Source: Aliidiomarina sp047920995 (GTDB taxonomy: Bacteria > Pseudomonadota > Gammaproteobacteria > Enterobacterales > Alteromonadaceae). From it: DNA of 64,000 bases. The stretch spans positions 8,305 through 72,304 of the forward strand of contig NZ_JBLRWZ010000009.1 in assembly GCF_047920995.1 (NCBI RefSeq), read 5' to 3'. Each line of letters starts with the position of its first letter. The first letter of the stretch is position 1. The notes under the pieces were generated by a model. The model was not told the DNA's origin, searched no databases, and worked only from the letters and a program-made list of their open reading frames with translations. Below, in pieces: positions 25,287-34,071 of the stretch. The translations under genes were made by a program, and so were the position numbers.

Positions 25287-25892
25287 TTACAAGAAGTTCT
25301 TGCGGCCGGAAAAAGCGTGGCCAAGAGTAGTATGGTCTACATATTCAAGCTCACCACCCACCGGCACGCCGTGGGCGATTCGGCTCGCGCGAATCTGGTA
25401 GCGGGCAGCTAAATCAGCAATAAAATGCGCGGTAGTATCGCCTTCCATGGTTGGATTTGTAGCTAAAATCACTTCTTGAATCGCATCGCGTTGAAAACGT
25501 TGCTCGAGTAAATCAAGGCCAATATCCCCAGGGCCAATGCCATCCAGCGGCGATAACCTACCCATAAGTACAAAGTATTGGCCTTTATACTGGCCGGTTT
25601 GTTCCACCGCTAATACATCTGCAGGCGATTCAACAATACATAATGAGCCTTCAGCCACACGGCTTTCATCGGCACAAATACCGCAAATATCATCTTCGCT
25701 CAGGGTTCGGCATTTACTACAGCGCCCCACAACCTCCAAGGCATGCGCTAAAGCATGCTGAAGTTTACCGGCACCATCACGATGGCGTTCCAATAACTGA
25801 AATGCCATGCGCTGGGCGGTTTTTTGGCCTACTCCAGGAAGCACTCGTAGTGCTTCGATTAGAGCTGCAATTGCGGGGCTAAACGCTTTCAT
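25287..25892 (-). CDS. recR: Recombination protein RecR
   Basis: Works with RecF and RecO to load RecA at gaps. N-terminal helix-hairpin-helix (LRVLPGVGQKTAQRMAFQLL), C4 zinc finger (CSKCRTLSEDDICGIC), Toprim domain (CIVESPADVLAVEQTGQYKGQYFVL) and C-terminal Walker B-like SRIAHGVPVGGELEY. Length 201, as in E. coli. Follows ybaB by 9 bp. Confidence 0.97.
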   Translation of the reverse strand: MKAFSPAIAALIEALRVLPGVGQKTAQRMAFQLLERHRDGAGKLQHALAHALEVVGRCSKCRTLSEDDICGICADESRVAEGSLCIVESPADVLAVEQTGQYKGQYFVLMGRLSPLDGIGPGDIGLDLLEQRFQRDAIQEVILATNPTMEGDTTAHFIADLAARYQIRASRIAHGVPVGGELEYVDHTTLGHAFSGRKNFL

Positions 25893-25901
25893 TAACTTTC
25901 A

Positions 25902-26234
25902 TTAAAATGGTAGTTTCATGCCCGGAGGAAGGCCCATGCCACCGGCAATTGAAGACATTTTCTCTTTGCTCGATTCTTCCACACGACGCACCGCATCGTT
26001 GGTTGCCGCAGCAACTAAATCTTCCAGCATTTCCCGATCATCTTCATCACCGAACAAGCTGGCATCAATCGCAACACGCTTCACGTTATGGTTTCCGTAC
26101 ATGGTAACTTTTACCAAGCCTGCACCCGCTTCACCGGTTACTTCCATGCTGGCAATTTCTTCTTGCGCCTGCTGCATTTTTTCCTGCATCTGTTGCGCCT
26201 GCTTCATCATGTTACCCATTCCGCCTTTGAACAT
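25902..26234 (-). CDS. ybaB: YbaB/EbfC nucleoid-associated protein
   Basis: Small dimeric DNA-binding protein. N-terminal GMGNMMKQAQQMQEKMQQAQEE coiled coil, then VTGEAGAGLVKVTMYGNHNVKRVAID, and C-terminal GGMGLPPGMKLPF. Length 110, as in E. coli (109). Lies between dnaX and recR as usual. Confidence 0.95.
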   Translation of the reverse strand: MFKGGMGNMMKQAQQMQEKMQQAQEEIASMEVTGEAGAGLVKVTMYGNHNVKRVAIDASLFGDEDDREMLEDLVAAATNDAVRRVEESSKEKMSSIAGGMGLPPGMKLPF

Positions 26235-26251
26235 CGCTTTTCTCTCTTTAA

Positions 26252-26298
26252 TTAAATTTGGCTTTAGTTAAATTTGGCTTTAGTTAAATTTGGCTCTT
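26252..26298. repeat. 16-bp tandem repeat, about three units, between dnaX and ybaB
   Basis: Units of TTAAATTTGGCTTTAG at 26252-26267 and 26268-26283 are identical; the third (26284-26298) diverges at its end. AT-rich and immediately upstream of the ybaB start, so it could affect ybaB leader length; otherwise no function is apparent. Confidence 0.85.
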
Positions 26299-26352
26299 AA
26301 ATTACAAGTGGCTCGTATACGCTAATTTTATCACAGCACAAGGGCAGCAACA

Positions 26353-28371
26353 CTAGTGCAACACAGTTACTTGCTTCACTTCAGCTGCTAAAGACGATTG
26401 CAGTTGTTGAATACCCGGATGCTCAGCAACCCGTTTTTCCGCATCAGCTTGCAGTGCTGCATTAATTTCTTGCTGAATTTGAAATGGTGTCCGCTGCGGG
26501 TTACCAAGCTTAATTTCCAGCTCTTTGTTGGCAATCACGGTCGCCAATTCATTTTTAATACTCGCGTTCATATGCCCCGATAACAGCGCCTGCATGTCTG
26601 CAGCTACTTCTAGTACGTAGCCTTGCGGCTGCTCATGCAACTGCGAGTGCAACAATACTTGCCGTGTACGCCCTACCACTGCCAGCTTTTCAATCTGCGC
26701 CGCCCAAGCATCAACTTGCGCAGCCGCAATAACTTTACCGTTACTTGTTGGTTGCGCATCGGCGGCTGGCTCTTGCTTCCGCGCTGATGGCTCTTGCTCC
26801 AAAACTATAGGCTCTACATCCGCTACCACAGAAGCTGCTTCAAACCCTTTTTTGGCCGCTAAACGCTTGCGGGTTGCCATCAATGAAGTTAAATCAGCGC
26901 TCTCTAACGAAGGCGCAGCGATGCTTTCAGGTGCAGGCGCTGCAGATACTGCTGCATGTACCGAAGATGCCGCAGGCTGCACTTCAGGCTCAGCCGCTGG
27001 GCGCACCGCAGAAGCTTGCTGCTCAATGCTCGCTTGTTCAGAAAACAATTGTTCCGCAAACAAAGCAGCCGAATCATCATCTTCATCATCATCTAAATAT
27101 GCAGGTACTTCGTGCTCTTCCACTGCTTCCGTCTGCACCTGAGGTGTGTTCTCAGCACGCTCAGGGGCCGCTTCGGCTTTAGTTTCAACCACATTATCGG
27201 GTTCAGCCGCTTTTACCGGCGCGCTAGTTACCGCTTCAGGCTTTCCCGCAATGGGTACTCCCGAACCACTTGCAGTGTCTGTTGCCGCGGGCCGAAACGC
27301 CAACATCCGCAACAGGGTCATCTCAACGCCACTAAAGGCATCTGGTGCATAAGGCAACTCACGGCGGCCATCGAGCACGGTACGGTAATACACTTGCACC
27401 GTAGCCGGGTCAATCTTCTGTGCTAATGCAGCTAGTTGCTCGCTGCGCGCTAACAGTTCGGAATCTAATAGCGTTGGAGCAACCTGGGCCAATGCCAACT
27501 GGTGCAGCATGGTTTGTAGCTCAGTAAGCACACCTGCGATATCTGGAATCTTATCTACTAATTCGCGCAACGATTGCAGTACCGCATCCACGTTACCATC
27601 GGCTACCGATGCCAGTAAATCGAGTAAGTTGGCATGATCGATTCTACCCAGCATGCGCGCAACCGAAGCTTCGAGTACTTCATTATTGCCTTGGGCGATA
27701 GCCTGATCTGTAAGGCTTAGCCCATCGCGCATACTGCCATTGGCAGAGCGGGCTAAAAGCGCCAATGCCGATTCATCAAAACGGATTTTTTCTGCAGTTA
27801 AAATATGCTGTAATTGCGTGCTAATTTCCTCACGGGTAAGTGCCCGCAGGTTAAATTGCAAACAACGGGAAAGCACAGTAACCGGAAGCTTTTCTGGATC
27901 AGTAGTGGCCAGCAGGAAAATAACATGGGGAGGTGGCTCTTCTAGCGTTTTTAATAACGCATTAAAGCTATGCCGCGAAAGCATGTGCACTTCATCAATA
28001 AGGTAAACTTTATAGCGCCCAGCAGTTGGCCGGTACTGTACGTTTTCAAGAATTTCCCGAGTGTCTTCTACTTTGGTGCGAGAAGCGGCATCGATTTCCA
28101 TTAAATCCACAAAACGGCCAGCTTCAATATCAACACACGCAGAACACTCACCACAAGGTGTGGCGGTAATCCCTTTATCACAGTTTAAGCTACGCGATAA
28201 AATTCGGGCAATTGTAGTTTTACCAACACCACGGGTGCCGGTAAGCAGGTAGGCATGATGCAAACGCTGATGCGTTAATGCGTTGGTAAGTGCTTGCAAC
28301 ACATGTTGCTGGCCAACAACTTCAGAAAAGTTACGCGGCCGCCATTTCCTTGCTAGCACCTGATAGCTCAT
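26353..28371 (-). CDS. dnaX: DNA polymerase III subunits gamma/tau
   Basis: Clamp-loader ATPase and replisome organiser. Walker A GTRGVGKTT ends at residue 53; zinc cysteines C64, C73, C76 and C79 occupy the E. coli positions; Walker B VYLIDEVHML; SRC finger VTVLSRCLQF. Residues about 370-500 are a long Ala/Pro/Glu-rich linker, followed by the tau-specific domain (VDAWAAQIEKLAVVGRTRQVLLHSQL). Length 672 (E. coli 643). The linker holds an EPSARKQEP repeat related to the YoaA tail, and an A6 run at 26848-26853 (codons about 507-508) after which both other frames hit stops quickly, a possible gamma-producing slippage point. Confidence 0.96.
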   Translation of the reverse strand: MSYQVLARKWRPRNFSEVVGQQHVLQALTNALTHQRLHHAYLLTGTRGVGKTTIARILSRSLNCDKGITATPCGECSACVDIEAGRFVDLMEIDAASRTKVEDTREILENVQYRPTAGRYKVYLIDEVHMLSRHSFNALLKTLEEPPPHVIFLLATTDPEKLPVTVLSRCLQFNLRALTREEISTQLQHILTAEKIRFDESALALLARSANGSMRDGLSLTDQAIAQGNNEVLEASVARMLGRIDHANLLDLLASVADGNVDAVLQSLRELVDKIPDIAGVLTELQTMLHQLALAQVAPTLLDSELLARSEQLAALAQKIDPATVQVYYRTVLDGRRELPYAPDAFSGVEMTLLRMLAFRPAATDTASGSGVPIAGKPEAVTSAPVKAAEPDNVVETKAEAAPERAENTPQVQTEAVEEHEVPAYLDDDEDDDSAALFAEQLFSEQASIEQQASAVRPAAEPEVQPAASSVHAAVSAAPAPESIAAPSLESADLTSLMATRKRLAAKKGFEAASVVADVEPIVLEQEPSARKQEPAADAQPTSNGKVIAAAQVDAWAAQIEKLAVVGRTRQVLLHSQLHEQPQGYVLEVAADMQALLSGHMNASIKNELATVIANKELEIKLGNPQRTPFQIQQEINAALQADAEKRVAEHPGIQQLQSSLAAEVKQVTVLH
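26768..26809. repeat. Two 21-bp units in dnaX related to the YoaA tail repeat
   Basis: Plus-strand units at 26768 and 26789 begin GGCTCTTGCT; the first ends CGCTGAT, like the yoaA units (GGCTCTTT...GCTGAA). A partial third starts at 26810 with GGCTCT. On the minus strand they give EPSARKQEPAADAQP-type sequence in the DnaX linker. Confidence 0.75.
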
Positions 28372-28420
28372 GCCACCTCCAATAATTATTATTAAAATTC
28401 TTTAGTAATTAGGCTTACGC

Positions 28421-28978
28421 TCACTCATCAAACGCACAGATGGCATAGCTATTCACACCTAATTTATCCATCGCCTTGCGGCCATTCAAATACAGCAATT
28501 CGCATACGAAGGCTGCTTCTACCACTGTGGCTGGCGTACGCTGCAGAAGATGAATCGCCGCACTCATAGTACCGCCAGTGGCTAGCATATCATCCATTAC
28601 CACTACTTTATCACGTGGCTTCAGAGCATCTTTATGCAACTCAAGAATATCATCACCATACTCAAGAGTGTAACTGGTTGAAAACACTTCTCTAGGCAAC
28701 TTACCGGCTTTCCGCATTAAGGTAAGGCCGATGCCGAGACGATCAGCTAACGCCGCTGCAAAAATAAAGCCTCGAGCTTCTACTGCAACAATTTGCGTTA
28801 ACCCTGAGCTTGCATAACGCTCAGCAAACAAATCAATGCTATTACGCAGTGCTTTAGGATCTTGCAGCGCAGGGGTAATATCGCGGAATGTAAGGCCAGG
28901 CTTTGGGAAATCTGCAACCGGTTTAATTAACCGAGAAATATAATTGCCGCGCATATCCGCAGCTACATAATGGGTCAT
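28421..28978 (-). CDS. apt: Adenine phosphoribosyltransferase
   Basis: Purine salvage: adenine + PRPP to AMP. PRPP-binding motif VVVMDDMLATGGT and the adenine-loop region VAVEARGFIFAAALADRLG are present; KPGLTFRDITPAL is the usual N-terminal marker. Length 185 (E. coli 183). Located upstream of dnaX as in E. coli, 49 bp away. Confidence 0.96.
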   Translation of the reverse strand: MTHYVAADMRGNYISRLIKPVADFPKPGLTFRDITPALQDPKALRNSIDLFAERYASSGLTQIVAVEARGFIFAAALADRLGIGLTLMRKAGKLPREVFSTSYTLEYGDDILELHKDALKPRDKVVVMDDMLATGGTMSAAIHLLQRTPATVVEAAFVCELLYLNGRKAMDKLGVNSYAICAFDE

Positions 28979-28988
28979 TCGTATTCAC

Positions 28989-29369
28989 TCAGGCCACTAC
29001 ACGATCGCGCGCAAAGTGGCGTAATTTAGTCAGTAAAAGATCCGCGTCTAACGGCTTGCCGAGCACTACATTAGCACCTAAACGTTCAGCTTTCTTGCTA
29101 ATTTGTTTTGGTTCGTCTGTGGTCATAAACAGCAAAGGCGTATTTGCGTACAGTGGTTCATCACGCAAGTTCTTCAATAGCGTTAAGCCATCCATCAGTG
29201 GCATCTTGTGGTCTAGTAATACCACATCGAAGCAACGCATTCTTGCTTGGTTAAGTGCATCTAATCCATCAATCGCAACAGTTATGTGAAATTCGCTTTT
29301 TTGCAAAATATTCAATATCTGCGTTCGTGTCCGTTCGTTATCTTCTACCAAAAGCAAAGATAATGCCAT
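28989..29369 (-). CDS. Single-domain response regulator (CheY-like receiver)
   Basis: A stand-alone receiver of 126 residues: acidic pocket E9/D10, phospho-acceptor D53 in VVLLDHKMPLMDG, the conserved Thr in FMTTDE and Lys105 in VLGKPLD. No output domain. It starts the unit leading into apt (10-bp gap). No kinase adjoins; the orphan kinase at 9814 lacks a regulator, but any link between them is only a guess. Confidence 0.88.
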   Translation of the reverse strand: MALSLLLVEDNERTRTQILNILQKSEFHITVAIDGLDALNQARMRCFDVVLLDHKMPLMDGLTLLKNLRDEPLYANTPLLFMTTDEPKQISKKAERLGANVVLGKPLDADLLLTKLRHFARDRVVA

Positions 29370-29432
29370 AATAACTACCTCAAAAGAGCAACTTGAATGC
29401 TGATCCGCGTGCCAATGTAAAAACGGTGCGCG

Positions 29433-29558
29433 TTAGCCCGTGAACAATTTAATCAACTGTAAAACCGGCATCAGCAACGCAATACCAACAAACGCAAGTA
29501 CCGCTAACACTAAATGAATTACTGATGATTGGTCTTTAAATGATTCGTTATTCGCCAT
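29433..29558 (-). CDS. Small membrane protein (41 residues)
   Basis: ATG at 29558 has a good ribosome site (GAGGAA, 6-bp spacing). The peptide has a polar start (MANNESFKDQSS) and one strongly hydrophobic helix (VIHLVLAVLAFVGIALLMPVL) ending LIKLFTG. I do not recognise a family. It lies upstream of the receiver gene on the same strand, 63 bp away. Good Shine-Dalgarno and membrane-helix composition support translation, but this has not been shown. Confidence 0.65.
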   Translation of the reverse strand: MANNESFKDQSSVIHLVLAVLAFVGIALLMPVLQLIKLFTG

Positions 29559-29775
29559 GCGAGTTCCTCAGTACAACAAATAAAGGGGTGCAGATCATAT
29601 ATGATCCCTAAACGTTTAGAAAGTTCCATTCATTAGAAACAGACTAAACCGATCCTATTTACGCTAAAGTTACCCGATTAGTTTGCTGGCAGTGGCGCTT
29701 TACTATGCGCATCCTTACTCTCTCATGCACACCCATGCACCACCATGTACCCCCATATGCAAGCATGCACACAGC
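29559..29775. other. Intergenic region with degenerate ATGCAC-rich repeats
   Basis: No ORF with support. Contains the likely promoter of the 41-residue peptide (29559-29640) and, at about 29724-29772, an imperfect run of CATGCAC/CATGTAC words separated by C-rich spacers, next to the terminator of the TPR gene. Confidence 0.5.
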
Positions 29776-29803
29776 AAAAAGCCCCGCTCAAGAGCAGGGC
29801 TTT
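29776..29803. terminator. Terminator of the TonB-like operon
   Basis: Hairpin AAAAAGCCCCGCTC / GAGCAGGGCTTTG with one mismatch and loop AA. On the minus strand it is 23 bp after the stop of the TPR gene, and its T-run favours that direction. Confidence 0.8.
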
Positions 29804-29825
29804 GTTTACTAAAACAGTACATGTT

Positions 29826-31133
29826 TTAGATGCTTGAACCGCGGCGTTCAGCTGTATCTTTAATGAATCTTGACCAGCCTTCTGCATTGCGGCGCGTGTC
29901 AGCAAAACGCGTTGCGCTTTGTGCTGCTTGGTATGCTTGGCGGTACTGATTACTGTAAAAGTAAGCTTCCGCTAGAGACATATACAAACGCCCAAGATCT
30001 TCACCACTGGCTAAATCAATAGCCGCACGAAAAGGTGCTACAGCATTACGATATTGCTGCGCCAGAAGCAATGCTTCCCCTTGCCGACGATAGTAATCAC
30101 GGCGGTCCGCATCACTTGCTGCGAATTCTACCGCTTTACCATACATTTCCGCAGATCTAGCGAACTCACGCGCAGAGTTAAAGCTGCGTGCAGCAGTAGC
30201 CAAGTTACGATCGGTTCTCTCAATGTTGCCTGCTTCGATGTTGCTTGCCATGATATCAGCGGCATAATACGGAACTGAATTATTCGCGTATAACTGCACT
30301 AATGCACGGTAATCATTCGAAGAACGCAAGTAACCTGCATCGTAGGCGATACGAAGTGTAGCCAAGGCTTCTTCGTACTGTTCGTTAAGCATATAGATCA
30401 TGCCTAACTGCACCCACCAGCCACGCTCACCAGGTAAAGCTTCCAAACCACGTTCCAAAACACGCAACGTTTCTGGAATATTACCGGCTTCGTAGTTTGC
30501 CGCAATCATTAAAACGTAAGGATTACGATGCGGTTCGCCCATTTCCTGAAGCGCTTTCTCCGCAAATGGAATTACCCGATCATACTGCTTTAATTCCATG
30601 TGTGCAGAAGCCATTCGAACCAATACATCAGCTTCCCATTCACCCTTAAATTGCAGGTAACGGCGCATTGTTACAAGCGCCTGCTGGTAATCTTCTTCTA
30701 TCAAATAAAGATTACCCAACACTTGTAACGATGCCGCATGGTCGTTGAAGCTTAATAAATTGGCTTCCACTGCTTCGCCGAGATAGCGAATTGCTTGTCT
30801 TGCTGCAGTATCGTCATCTTCGAGTGCTGCGTACATCGAACCTTTAAAGCGAGCAACATAAGCGCGGTCATAATCAGTACGAGCTGGTGCTTCGTTTAGC
30901 TCGGCGATTGCGCCACGAATATCGTTCTCTTCGTACAATTCAAACGCAGACATAACACGACGGGCAACCCGCTCAGCTAAAGCTTGCGAGCGACGATTAT
31001 CCTTCGCTCGCTGAAGCTCTTCTGCCGTTGGAATCGTGAATCCAACATCAGTGTTTTGCTGTGCATTAGCTGGAGCAAAAGCTACACCCATGGCTACAAC
31101 CACAGCACAAACTATAGATGTGATAGCTTTCAT
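29826..31133 (-). CDS. Periplasmic tetratricopeptide repeat protein of the TonB operon
   Basis: Signal peptide (to about APANAQ, residue 25) and then TPR-like helical pairs throughout 435 residues, for example AASLQVLGNLYLIEEDYQQALVTMRRYLQ and WWVQLGMIYMLNEQYEEALATLRIAY. Last gene of the six-gene unit, 3 bp after tonB. Similar TPR proteins end the TonB2-type operons of Vibrio, Shewanella and relatives; a scaffolding role for the energising complex is inferred. Confidence 0.85.
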   Translation of the reverse strand: MKAITSIVCAVVVAMGVAFAPANAQQNTDVGFTIPTAEELQRAKDNRRSQALAERVARRVMSAFELYEENDIRGAIAELNEAPARTDYDRAYVARFKGSMYAALEDDDTAARQAIRYLGEAVEANLLSFNDHAASLQVLGNLYLIEEDYQQALVTMRRYLQFKGEWEADVLVRMASAHMELKQYDRVIPFAEKALQEMGEPHRNPYVLMIAANYEAGNIPETLRVLERGLEALPGERGWWVQLGMIYMLNEQYEEALATLRIAYDAGYLRSSNDYRALVQLYANNSVPYYAADIMASNIEAGNIERTDRNLATAARSFNSAREFARSAEMYGKAVEFAASDADRRDYYRRQGEALLLAQQYRNAVAPFRAAIDLASGEDLGRLYMSLAEAYFYSNQYRQAYQAAQSATRFADTRRNAEGWSRFIKDTAERRGSSI

Positions 31134-31136
31134 GAA

Positions 31137-31751
31137 TTAACTCCCGTCCATTGTAAAGTCGAGTTGAACCGTAAGGCCTTCTTGACGCTGTGGGCGACCA
31201 TCAACGATCTTCGGAGCATAACGCCACCGGGCTAAAGCACGTCGTGCTTCTTGGTCAAACACCCGACGAGGTTGCGCTTCCATTACTTCAATATCAGTAA
31301 CGCCACCAGTTTCGTCAATTGTAAAGCGTAACCGCACCCAGCCTTCAATACCGTCTCGTGCCGCAGCAGGAGGATAACGTGGCTCTACCCGAACTATCGG
31401 TTGAGCATCGCCATCCCGACCTAAACCAGCACTAGGATCACCTAGTCCAGTATCGGCCCCGCCAAGATCTACACCGCCAATATCCAAGTTAAAGGACACT
31501 GCGTCGTCAGAGGCATCTGGTTCGCTTTGCGGCGATTCAGGTGGTTGCTCTGGCGGCTCCGGAGGAGGCGGCGGCGTTCTTCTGCGCGTCGCTTCATCTG
31601 ATTCCGGTGGTGTTGACACTATATCAATGGTGGTTGGAGGCGGAGGTGGTTCATTCCGCCCCTCACCGCCACTGATTAAGAATGCCATGAAGACAAACAG
31701 TAAGAAGGTGACCGCAGCGCCTAGTAATATCGATACTATTAAGCGCACCAT
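31137..31751 (-). CDS. tonB: TonB family energy-transducing protein
   Basis: Transmits proton-motive energy to outer-membrane receptors. One N-terminal membrane helix (about residues 3-27), a Pro/Glu-rich periplasmic spacer (PPPPPTTI, RRTPPPPPEPPEQPPESP), then the C-terminal TonB domain: VEPRYPPAAARDGIEGWVRLRFTI and RRVFDQEARRALARWRYAP. Length 204, the short TonB2-type rather than E. coli TonB (239). Starts 1 bp after exbD. Confidence 0.92.
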   Translation of the reverse strand: MVRLIVSILLGAAVTFLLFVFMAFLISGGEGRNEPPPPPTTIDIVSTPPESDEATRRRTPPPPPEPPEQPPESPQSEPDASDDAVSFNLDIGGVDLGGADTGLGDPSAGLGRDGDAQPIVRVEPRYPPAAARDGIEGWVRLRFTIDETGGVTDIEVMEAQPRRVFDQEARRALARWRYAPKIVDGRPQRQEGLTVQLDFTMDGS

Positions 31752-31752
31752 A

Positions 31753-32154
31753 TCAGTCGTTCTCCGCTGCTATTGAAATCTGGGCAATGCCGGCTTCTTT
31801 AATTTGGTCCATCACTCTAACAACAACGCCGTGACGGGCGCCCTCGTCTGCTTGAATAACCACCATATCGGTAGGTTGTTCAGCAAGGAGACGTTCCAAG
31901 TTCGCGGCAACCCGCTCTACATCAACCTGGCGACGGTCCATCCATACTTCACCGTTTTCACGGATAGCAATAAAGATGTTGGCCGAAGGCTTCTGAGTCG
32001 CTTGTGAAGCTTCTGGACGATTTACATCGATACCAGCTTCTTTCACAAACGATGTTGTAACGATGAAGAAGATCAACATGATGAATACGATGTCGAGCAT
32101 CGGAGTCATGTCTAGTGTTGCTTCTTCTTCTTCGCGTAAACGTTTACGTGCCAT
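31753..32154 (-). CDS. exbD: ExbD-family proton channel subunit
   Basis: 133 residues: cytoplasmic charged N-terminus (ARKRLREEEEATLD), one membrane helix containing the essential aspartate (D21 in PMLDIVFIMLIFFIV), and a periplasmic domain ending GIAQISIAAEND. Partners with ExbB downstream of the TtpC-like gene. Spacing to exbB is 12 bp. Confidence 0.94.
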   Translation of the reverse strand: MARKRLREEEEATLDMTPMLDIVFIMLIFFIVTTSFVKEAGIDVNRPEASQATQKPSANIFIAIRENGEVWMDRRQVDVERVAANLERLLAEQPTDMVVIQADEGARHGVVVRVMDQIKEAGIAQISIAAEND

Positions 32155-32166
32155 AATTCTTCTCTC

Positions 32167-32694
32167 TTAATGATGTGGCAGACTGTCAATAAGGCGTTCT
32201 TTTGCAGCTTTAGCACGTGCGTCTAAACGCTGCGCAAAGAACATACCTGACAGAGCTGCAACCATTCCCGCCATAGTCGGAATCGTAGCCATCGAGATAC
32301 CGCTTGCCATCAAACGAGGGTTACCGGTTCCTTGCACTGCCATAATTTCAAAAACAGTGATCATCCCCGTAACCGTACCAAGTAATCCGATTAACGGACA
32401 AATGGCTATCATCGTCTTCAGCACGAGCATCCGCGCTGTCAATTTATCGGACGCTTCGGAAATCCATGCATCACGGATTCTATGTGCGTACCAGGAGGTG
32501 GTGTCCTTACGGGCGTTCCACTCGGCAACTATCTTTTCCCGTTCTTTTGGGAATACGCCGAGTAGATACCACCAACGCTCAATCATAACTATCCACATGA
32601 TTAACAGCGCGGCGAACACCATGTATAAAACGTCACCACCTGTGCCAATAAAATCCCTGACAGATTCCCATAGTCCTATCAGGTACAATTGCAT
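32167..32694 (-). CDS. exbB: ExbB-family proton channel subunit
   Basis: MotA/TolQ/ExbB family, 175 residues with three membrane helices: LYMVFAALLIMWIVMIERWW, LKTMIAICPLIGLLGTVTGMITVFE and ISMATIPTMAGMVAALSGMFF. The LIGLLGTVTGM signature is present. Short form typical of TonB2 systems. Starts 3 bp after the TtpC-like gene. Confidence 0.93.
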   Translation of the reverse strand: MQLYLIGLWESVRDFIGTGGDVLYMVFAALLIMWIVMIERWWYLLGVFPKEREKIVAEWNARKDTTSWYAHRIRDAWISEASDKLTARMLVLKTMIAICPLIGLLGTVTGMITVFEIMAVQGTGNPRLMASGISMATIPTMAGMVAALSGMFFAQRLDARAKAAKERLIDSLPHH

Positions 32695-32697
32695 GGC

Positions 32698-34071
32698 TTA
32701 CGCTCCTTTCTTCTCTGCATGAGTAGCTACGATACCGGCAGACTGCTCATCGAGAATATGGAGAATTGATTTGCTCTTCGAAGCCACAATTGAGTGAATA
32801 ACGATAAGCGGCAGTGCTGCAATCAAACCCAAGGCCGTGGTTACAAGTGCCATTGAAATATCGCCAGCCATGATACGTGGATCACCAGTACCGAATAGTG
32901 TGATTGATTGGAAGGTACCAATCATACCAACTACCGTACCTAGTAGACCCATTAGCGGCGCAATAGCTGCCAAGATCTTGATAATATTCACACCCGAATC
33001 AATTGACGGTGTTTCGCGAAGTATCGCTTCATCAAGTTTCAGCTCAAGGTTGGCAATGTCCGTATTTGGATTCTCATGATACACCTTTAAGATACGGCCC
33101 AATGGGTTCTTATCTGAAGGGTTCTGAGGATCTTTCAACTGACGACGAATTGCTCCACCTACAGCAGTAAGAGTTACCAGCTTGTAAATCGCGATAGCGA
33201 AACCGAGGAACAACACAAAGGTAATCGCATAACCAACGGTTTGACCTTGATGATAACGCTCAGAAAGTGTTGCTTTCTGGGTTAACAAGCTCAAGATTTG
33301 CCCGCGTGACGGATCGATGAACAATCCAGCATACCCTGAAGTTGTATTTTCAAAGTTAGCCGCTGCACGCAAGATGTGGCCAGAAGGCTGACGAGCGATA
33401 GGCTGAATTTGCTGAGTTGAATCATTGTAGATTAAGTATTCACCTTCAGAAATCAGGTTGAATGCACCAATACGGATTACGTCACGAACTTCAGAACCAC
33501 CATCTAATAAGGTTACTTCGCCTTGATAACGAGCAACTTTACCTGATTCAGTCATTTCGGTAAGAAGCGCTAACCAAAGCTCTTCTAATTCAGCGATATT
33601 TGGAAGTTCACGTGCTTCCGCAAGGCTACCCAAGATTTTTTCACGATCTGGATATTGTGCACTAACGATCGAGGTAGAAATACGGCCGATAGTGTCTGAT
33701 GCTGCACCACGAATTACACCGAAGATCTCACCCAAAGTACCAACCATGTTGTCAAGTTCGGTTTCTTTGTTAGCGATGCTAATTTCGTTTTGCGAGTACT
33801 CTTCTTGCAAACGAGTACTACGTGCTTGCTCATTACGCAGTTCTTGCTGCGCTTGGCGTAACAATTGTTGCTTGTCAGCACGATCATCTAGGAAACGACG
33901 TTCACGAGCCTGATCAATACGCTGCGCAGCTGCGCGTTGCTGTTGAACTTGCTGTAAAAGTTCGTCAAGAGTTCTAGCTTCAGTTTCCTGTGCATTCACA
34001 GCAAACGCAGCTGTTGCCGCAAGGGTAATACCTGCCGCGGCTACCATGAGGTTTTTCACTACTTGTTTCAT
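32698..34071 (-). CDS. TtpC-like protein: periplasmic coiled coil plus MotA/TolQ/ExbB domain
   Basis: A 457-residue protein with a signal/anchor segment (to about residue 27), a long periplasmic coiled coil (QQQRAAAQRIDQARERRFL onward, to about 125), a middle domain, and a C-terminal ExbB-like domain (about 265-445; LAAIAPLMGLLGTVVGMIGTF). This architecture is that of TtpC, required in Vibrio TonB2 systems. It overlaps the DUF3450 gene by 4 bp. It gives the operon two ExbB-type proteins, of different size. Confidence 0.9.
   Translation of the reverse strand: MKQVVKNLMVAAAGITLAATAAFAVNAQETEARTLDELLQQVQQQRAAAQRIDQARERRFLDDRADKQQLLRQAQQELRNEQARSTRLQEEYSQNEISIANKETELDNMVGTLGEIFGVIRGAASDTIGRISTSIVSAQYPDREKILGSLAEARELPNIAELEELWLALLTEMTESGKVARYQGEVTLLDGGSEVRDVIRIGAFNLISEGEYLIYNDSTQQIQPIARQPSGHILRAAANFENTTSGYAGLFIDPSRGQILSLLTQKATLSERYHQGQTVGYAITFVLFLGFAIAIYKLVTLTAVGGAIRRQLKDPQNPSDKNPLGRILKVYHENPNTDIANLELKLDEAILRETPSIDSGVNIIKILAAIAPLMGLLGTVVGMIGTFQSITLFGTGDPRIMAGDISMALVTTALGLIAALPLIVIHSIVASKSKSILHILDEQSAGIVATHAEKKGA

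Noticed and set aside
26845..26856. Classical dnaX -1 frameshift heptamer
   Set aside because: The A6 run is out of phase for A-AAA-AAG; kept only as a possible slippage point.
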